In this document: in pieces, positions 5,050-7,700 of the stretch
Layout of the letters: each line of letters starts with the position of its first letter
How positions within the stretch are numbered: the first letter of the stretch is position 1
Assembly (NCBI GenBank): GCA_030038955.1
Contig: JASHQV010000042.1
Coordinates: 1 to 7,700, forward strand
Length of the DNA stretch: 7,700 nt
Reading direction: 5' to 3'
Source of the DNA: Solirubrobacteraceae bacterium
GTDB taxonomy: Bacteria > Actinomycetota > Thermoleophilia > Solirubrobacterales > Solirubrobacteraceae
The notes under the pieces: model-generated
Told to the model about the DNA's origin: nothing
Database searches by the model: none
Seen by the model: the letters and a program-made list of their open reading frames with translations, nothing else
Position numbers and translations under genes: made by a program

Positions 5050-5592
5050 CTACAGGACCGTGCAGTCGCCCGGATCCGTCGTGCAGCTTGAATCCGCCGT
5101 GCAGCCCGAATCCGTCGTGCAGCCGCCGCCGTCCGCGATCGCACCCGGCAGCCTGCACAGCAGCTCCGCGAGTTGCTCCAGCTCCTCGGCGCTGAAGTGC
5201 GTCAGAAACAGGCGCTCGATCCCGGCGACGTGACTACGGCCAGCCTGCGACAGCTTCGTGTAGCCGGTCTCGGTCAGCCGCGCATAGGAGACGCGTGCAT
5301 CGGTCGAGCCGGCAATCCGCTCGATGAAGCCCGCGCCGACAAGCCCGTCGACCAGGCGCGTGATCCCTGAGGGGGTGAGCATCGTCCGCTTCGCCAGCTC
5401 GTGCATCGGCAGCTGTCGACGCTCGGCCTGGGCCAGGTACAGGAGTGCCTCGTAGTCGCGTGCCGTGATCCCGTGCTGCGCGACCAGCTCGGCATCGAGC
5501 TCGCGCAGGATCACGGCGTGGCTCTGCAGGTAGCCGCGCCACGCGGCGAGCGCGGCGCCGTCGAGCGTGGAGGCCTGCGAAAGGGTTGGCAT
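5050..5592 (-). CDS. MarR-family transcriptional regulator (second paralogue) with Cys-Thr repeat tail
   Basis: The 180-residue protein is a MarR winged-helix regulator: recognition region PMHELAKRTMLTPSG/ITRLVDGLVGAGFIER, wing DARVSYARLTETGY, and dimer helix EELEQLAELLCRLPG. It matches the MarR at 728-1237 at roughly 103 of 140 core positions by hand count, pointing to a recent duplication. After the fold comes a tail absent from ordinary MarR proteins: GGGCTTDSGCTADSSCT, then TDPGDCTVL, with four cysteines in a six-residue repeat. With LLCRLPG this gives five Cys near the C terminus. The ATG at 5592 is preferred over a GTG at 5598, because TATACT (5607-5602) ends only 3 nt before the GTG but 9 nt before the ATG. 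It is divergent from yceI, and a 16-bp palindrome touches its -10, indicating autorepression. Confidence 0.92.
   Translation of the reverse strand: MPTLSQASTLDGAALAAWRGYLQSHAVILRELDAELVAQHGITARDYEALLYLAQAERRQLPMHELAKRTMLTPSGITRLVDGLVGAGFIERIAGSTDARVSYARLTETGYTKLSQAGRSHVAGIERLFLTHFSAEELEQLAELLCRLPGAIADGGGCTTDSGCTADSSCTTDPGDCTVL
5060..5122 (-). repeat. 18-bp in-frame tandem repeat in the second marR
   Basis: GTGCAG (plus strand) recurs at 5060, 5081, 5099 and 5117, so spacings are 21, 18 and 18 bp. The units differ at a few positions (for example GTGCAGCTTGAATCC and GTGCAGCCCGAATCC). All spacings are multiples of three, so each unit adds one Cys-Thr-x-Asp block to the protein tail. Confidence 0.8.
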
Positions 5593-5601
5593 CGCCACCG
5601 A

Positions 5602-5607
5602 AGTATA
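5602..5607 (-). promoter_or_regulatory. -10 of the second marR gene
   Basis: TATACT on the minus strand lies 9 nt before the preferred ATG (5592), giving a leaderless or very short-leader transcript. Its first base is the edge of the 16-bp palindrome, so an occupied operator would block it. No good -35 is visible. Confidence 0.55.
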
Positions 5608-5622
5608 GTTGACGGGTCAACT
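5607..5622. promoter_or_regulatory. 16-bp palindromic operator (MarR-type)
   Basis: AGTTGAC-GG-GTCAACT is a perfect 7-bp inverted repeat around two central bases. It lies between the divergent marR and yceI genes, next to the marR -10. Size and symmetry suit a MarR dimer. Confidence 0.75.
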
Positions 5623-5654
5623 GACTTTTGGGCTCGACGCGCCGTCAGGAAATT

Positions 5655-5670
5655 GCTTGACAGATCAACT
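5655..5670. promoter_or_regulatory. Second, imperfect operator overlapping the yceI -35
   Basis: GCTTGACAGATCAACT matches the 16-bp palindrome above at 12 of 16 positions and contains the TTGACA of the yceI promoter. Binding here would block RNA polymerase on the yceI side. Confidence 0.6.
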
Positions 5671-5684
5671 AACTGTGCTACGCT
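5657..5684 (+). promoter_or_regulatory. yceI-reductase promoter (-35 and -10)
   Basis: TTGACA (5657-5662), a 16-bp spacer and TACGCT (5679-5684) form a housekeeping-type promoter pointing to yceI. The -35 is perfect and the -10 is weak. Initiation would be near 5690, leaving a leader of about 55 nt with a ribosome site. Confidence 0.65.
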
Positions 5685-5691
5685 GCTTGCA

Positions 5692-5711
5692 AGTTGATTG
5701 TCTACTCAACT
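5692..5711. promoter_or_regulatory. Third operator-like inverted repeat in the yceI leader
   Basis: AGTTGA and TCAACT, the same half-sites as the first palindrome, are separated here by 8 bases. It lies just after the expected transcription start. The wider spacing means it may be two single half-sites rather than a full site. Confidence 0.5.
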
Positions 5712-5745
5712 AATGACTAGTCCAGCACTGACCGAAGGAGCACCG

Positions 5746-6297
5746 ATGTCCACCCCCACCTCCGTTGCAGCCGTCCCCGCCGGCACCTACGGCGTCGATC
5801 CCCTCCACTCGAACGTCGGCTTCGAGGTCCGGCACATGGGAATCGCCACCGTACGAGGCGCGTTCAAGCAGTTCGAGGGCACCGTCGTGTCGGCCGACAG
5901 CGGCCTGCAGCTGTCCGGCAGCGTCACCGCCGACAGCGTCGACACCGGCGCCGAGGACCGCGACGGCCATCTACGGTCGCCGGAGTTCTTCGACGTCGAG
6001 CAGTTTCCGCAGATCAGCTTCAGCTCCAGCCAAGCCGAGCCGGGCGCCGACGGCGAGATCACGCTGAGCGGCGAGATCACGATCAAGGGCGTCACCAGGC
6101 CGCTCGAGCTGACCGGGCGGATCGGCGAGAGCACCGAGGACCCGTGGGGCAACCAGCGCGTCGGCTTCGAAGTCGAGGCCAAGCTCGACCGTCGCGAGTT
6201 CGGGCTCGACTGGAACCAGGTGCTGCCCAACGGCAACCTGCTCGTGTCGAACGAGGTCAAGCTGATCGTCAGCGTCTCCGCCGTCAAGTCCTCCTGA
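5746..6297 (+). CDS. YceI-family protein
   Basis: The 183-residue product is a YceI-like protein, a lipocalin-like beta barrel; family members studied elsewhere bind long isoprenoids such as polyprenyl chains or quinones. Seen in order: GTYGVDPLHSNVGFEVRHMG (first strands), VRGAFKQFEGTVV, SVDTGAEDRDGHLRSPEFFD (the characteristic family segment), ITIKGVTRPLELTG, and FGLDWNQVLPNGNLLVSNEV near the end. No signal peptide is present, so it should be cytoplasmic, unlike E. coli YceI, which is exported. The start is the ATG at 5746 with GAAGGAG five bases upstream; ATG 5713 and TTG 5698 lie in the leader and lack such a site. It is the first gene of a two-gene unit with the FMN reductase (32-nt gap), probably repressed by the divergent MarR. 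Confidence 0.93.
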   Translation: MSTPTSVAAVPAGTYGVDPLHSNVGFEVRHMGIATVRGAFKQFEGTVVSADSGLQLSGSVTADSVDTGAEDRDGHLRSPEFFDVEQFPQISFSSSQAEPGADGEITLSGEITIKGVTRPLELTGRIGESTEDPWGNQRVGFEVEAKLDRREFGLDWNQVLPNGNLLVSNEVKLIVSVSAVKSS

Positions 6298-6329
6298 CCC
6301 CGCTCCCCAGACGTCCCTCCCCAGCGACG

Positions 6330-6884
6330 ATGACGAAGATCCTGGCGATCTCCGGCAGCCTGCGCAGGCTCTCGCACAACACGGGCCTGTTGCGGTCCGC
6401 CGCCGAGCACGCCCCGGCGGGCGTCGCGATCGAGCTCTACGACGAGCTCGAGTCGCTGCCGCCGTTCAACGAGGATCGCGAGGATGATCCCGGCCCCGTG
6501 GTCGAGCGGCTGCGGCGACAGATCCGCGAGGCCGACGCGTTGCTGATCGCCACGCCTGAGTACAACACGACGATGCCGGGCCAGCTCAAGCAGGTCGTCG
6601 ACTGGGGCTCGCGGCCGTACGGGCCGGCGGCCGCGCTGTACGGCAAGCCGGTGGCGGTGATCGGCGCCAGCACCACCGATTACGGCGCGATCTGGGCGCA
6701 GGAGCACCTGCGCCGGGCGCTCGGGATCGCCGGCGCCCGCGTCACCGACGTGGAGCTGCCGGTGGCGGCCGCCAGCGCCAAGTTCGACGAGACCGGCAAG
6801 CTGACCGATCCGGACACGATCGCCGCCCTGGAGCAGATCGTGGCGGCGCTGGTCGACCATCACAGCTCGCTGATCGCCGCGTAG
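6330..6884 (+). CDS. NADPH-dependent FMN reductase family protein
   Basis: The 184-residue product has the flavodoxin-like fold of NAD(P)H:FMN/quinone/azo reductases (the ChrR/YieF/azoreductase type). Markers: KILAISGSLRRLSHNTGLLR with the phosphate-binding GSLRxxSxN at 9-17, ATPEYNTTMPGQLKQVVDW with PEYN at 76-79, which contacts the flavin, and GKPVAVIGAS. The reaction is expected to be two-electron reduction of quinones, azo compounds or flavin. The ATG at 6330 directly precedes the first strand; no good ribosome site is seen, so translation may depend on that of yceI 32 nt upstream. With a MarR regulator and an isoprenoid-binding protein, a role in quinone or electrophile detoxification is a reasonable inference. 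Confidence 0.92.
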   Translation: MTKILAISGSLRRLSHNTGLLRSAAEHAPAGVAIELYDELESLPPFNEDREDDPGPVVERLRRQIREADALLIATPEYNTTMPGQLKQVVDWGSRPYGPAAALYGKPVAVIGASTTDYGAIWAQEHLRRALGIAGARVTDVELPVAAASAKFDETGKLTDPDTIAALEQIVAALVDHHSSLIAA

Positions 6885-6943
6885 CGCGACCGCAGCGATG
6901 CCATCCCGCGGCATTCCCGTCCGCTATCACGCGGCGGCCAGGC

Positions 6944-6994
6944 TGACGTGACGCACATGATGCTGCCCATAGGCGCATTAAGTGCGTCACGTCA
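6944..6994. repeat. 13-bp perfect inverted repeat with 25-nt loop
   Basis: TGACGTGACGCAC (6944-6956) and GTGCGTCACGTCA (6982-6994) are exact reverse complements. The stem would be very stable. It lies 59 nt after the reductase stop, where a terminator is expected, but there is no T-run. It could instead be a regulator site or the ends of a tiny mobile sequence. Confidence 0.85.
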
Positions 6995-6997
6995 ACA

Positions 6998-7045
6998 TCT
7001 CGGTCCGTCAGCCCAAGATCTTCTCGGTCCGTCAGCCCAAGATCT
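6998..7045. repeat. 24-bp tandem duplication
   Basis: Two exact 24-bp copies stand head to tail (6998-7021 and 7022-7045), each beginning TCTCGGTCCGTCAG and ending CAAGATCT. A degenerate partial third copy may follow (CCGTCCGCCCAGC). The repeat begins four bases after the inverted repeat and is non-coding as far as can be seen. Confidence 0.85.
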
Positions 7046-7135
7046 CCGTCCGCCCAGCTTCGCGGCGGGCCCGGGGCAGAGCTGCCGCGTGGCGCCCGAG
7101 CACATCGGTCGGTGGCCGCGCGATGATCCCGTTCG

Positions 7136-7700
7136 ATGAGCGGTCATCGCGTCGAGCTGCGAAGCCCCACATACGCCGATCAGGCCGAGTTCCTCGCGGC
7201 GATGCGGGCGAGCCGCAGCCTGCATCACCCGTGGGCGTACCCGCCGACGACGCCGCAGGCGTACGAGCTGCTGCTCGCACGCGTGCGCGATCCACGCTAC
7301 GAGCCGCTGCTCGTGTGTCGGCACGGCGACGGCGCGATCGTCGGCTTCTTCAACCTCGGCGAGATCGTCGGCGGGTCGCTGATGAGCGCCTACCTCGGCT
7401 ACAACGCCGTCGCCGCGCACGCCGGCCAGGGATACATGAGCGAGGGCCTGCAGCTGCTGCTCGCGCGGGCCTTCGGCGAGCTCGGGCTGCACCGCGTGGA
7501 GGCCAACATCCAGCCCGGCAACGTTCGGTCGATCGCGCTGGCGCGGCGCGCCGGGTTCGTCCGCGAGGGCTTCTCCGAGCGCTACCTGAAGATCGGCGGG
7601 CGCTGGCGCGATCACGAGCGGTGGGCGATCCGGGCGGAGCAGTGGCGGGCGATCCGGGCGGAGCAGTGGCGGGCGATCCGGGCGGAGCAGTGCCGGGCGA
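7136..7700 (+). CDS. GNAT-family N-acetyltransferase, RimJ/RimL-like (leaves the window)
   Basis: From the ATG at 7136 the frame stays open to the window end, 188 codons. The product is a GNAT acetyltransferase of the RimJ/RimL type, which transfers acetyl from acetyl-CoA to protein N termini or small amines. Seen: VELRSPTYADQAEFLAAM (first strand and helix), GAIVGFFNLGEIVGGSLMSA, the acetyl-CoA loop AHAGQGYMSEGL (about 94-105), LHRVEANIQPGNVRSIALAR with RRAGFVREGFSERYLKIGG, and DHERWAI, which normally closes the family. Beyond this the protein continues as repeats of WRAIRAEQ encoded by a 24-bp tandem repeat and is unfinished at 7700. No clear ribosome site precedes the start. Confidence 0.9.
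   Translation, partial: MSGHRVELRSPTYADQAEFLAAMRASRSLHHPWAYPPTTPQAYELLLARVRDPRYEPLLVCRHGDGAIVGFFNLGEIVGGSLMSAYLGYNAVAAHAGQGYMSEGLQLLLARAFGELGLHRVEANIQPGNVRSIALARRAGFVREGFSERYLKIGGRWRDHERWAIRAEQWRAIRAEQWRAIRAEQCRA
7619..7700 (+). repeat. 24-bp in-frame tandem repeat at the acetyltransferase C terminus
   Basis: Units at 7619-7642, 7643-7666, 7667-7690 and a partial unit from 7691 share GCGATCCGGGCGGAGCAGTG. The second and third are identical; the first differs at its start (CGGTGG for TGGCGG), and the fourth has TGC for TGG. Each unit adds eight residues (WRAIRAEQ). The array continues past the window, so the copy number is unknown. Confidence 0.9.

Noticed and set aside
5787..6914. 375-codon minus-strand frame opposite yceI and the reductase
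   Set aside because: It is longer than either real gene but has no domain structure. Both plus-strand genes match families end to end.
6998..7045. CRISPR array
   Set aside because: The two 24-bp copies abut with no spacers, and no cas gene is nearby.
6992..7615. Minus-strand frame opposite the acetyltransferase
   Set aside because: Shadow of the GNAT codons; it also crosses the non-coding 24-bp repeats.

Overview
This is a GC-rich window with high third-position GC, MarR-rich gene content and several start codons lying 6-9 nt after a TANNNT hexamer (leaderless-type starts). This points to an actinobacterium. The style resembles soil Thermoleophilia/Solirubrobacterales, but that lineage guess is inference and no marker gene here settles it.

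Layout: 1-287 is the start of a minus-strand membrane protein that leaves the window. 288-727 holds no firm gene. 728-2157 is a translationally coupled pair, a MarR regulator followed by a two-domain VOC (CatE-like) protein. 2228-2298 is tRNA-Cys(GCA). An exact 46-bp copy of its 3' half plus 5 nt recurs at 4875-4920, so 2304-4874 reads as a small genomic island inserted at the tRNA. The island carries a luciferase-like monooxygenase and a VapBC-type toxin-antitoxin pair, all on the minus strand. It has matching pairs of 10-bp repeats near both ends, which look like integrase arm sites, but no recognisable recombinase. After the island come a second MarR gene (minus) and, divergent from it, a YceI gene and an NADPH-dependent FMN reductase gene. 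The shared promoter region contains one 16-bp palindrome and two related sites. 6885-7135 is intergenic, with a strong 13-bp inverted repeat and a 24-bp tandem duplication. 7136-7700 is a GNAT acetyltransferase that runs off the right edge inside an in-frame 24-bp tandem repeat.

Working hypothesis: the two MarR proteins are recent paralogues (about 73% identical over the core by hand count). They sit beside genes of types known elsewhere from quinone/catechol/electrophile stress: a CatE-like VOC protein, a quinone/azo-type flavin reductase and an isoprenoid-binding YceI protein. Without the island the locus would read marR1-VOC-tRNA-Cys-marR2<>yceI-reductase, which is a compact stress locus split by a mobile element. 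The most unusual items are the integrase-less tRNA-Cys island, the Cys-Thr repeat tail of the second MarR, and the proline-rich putative antitoxin.
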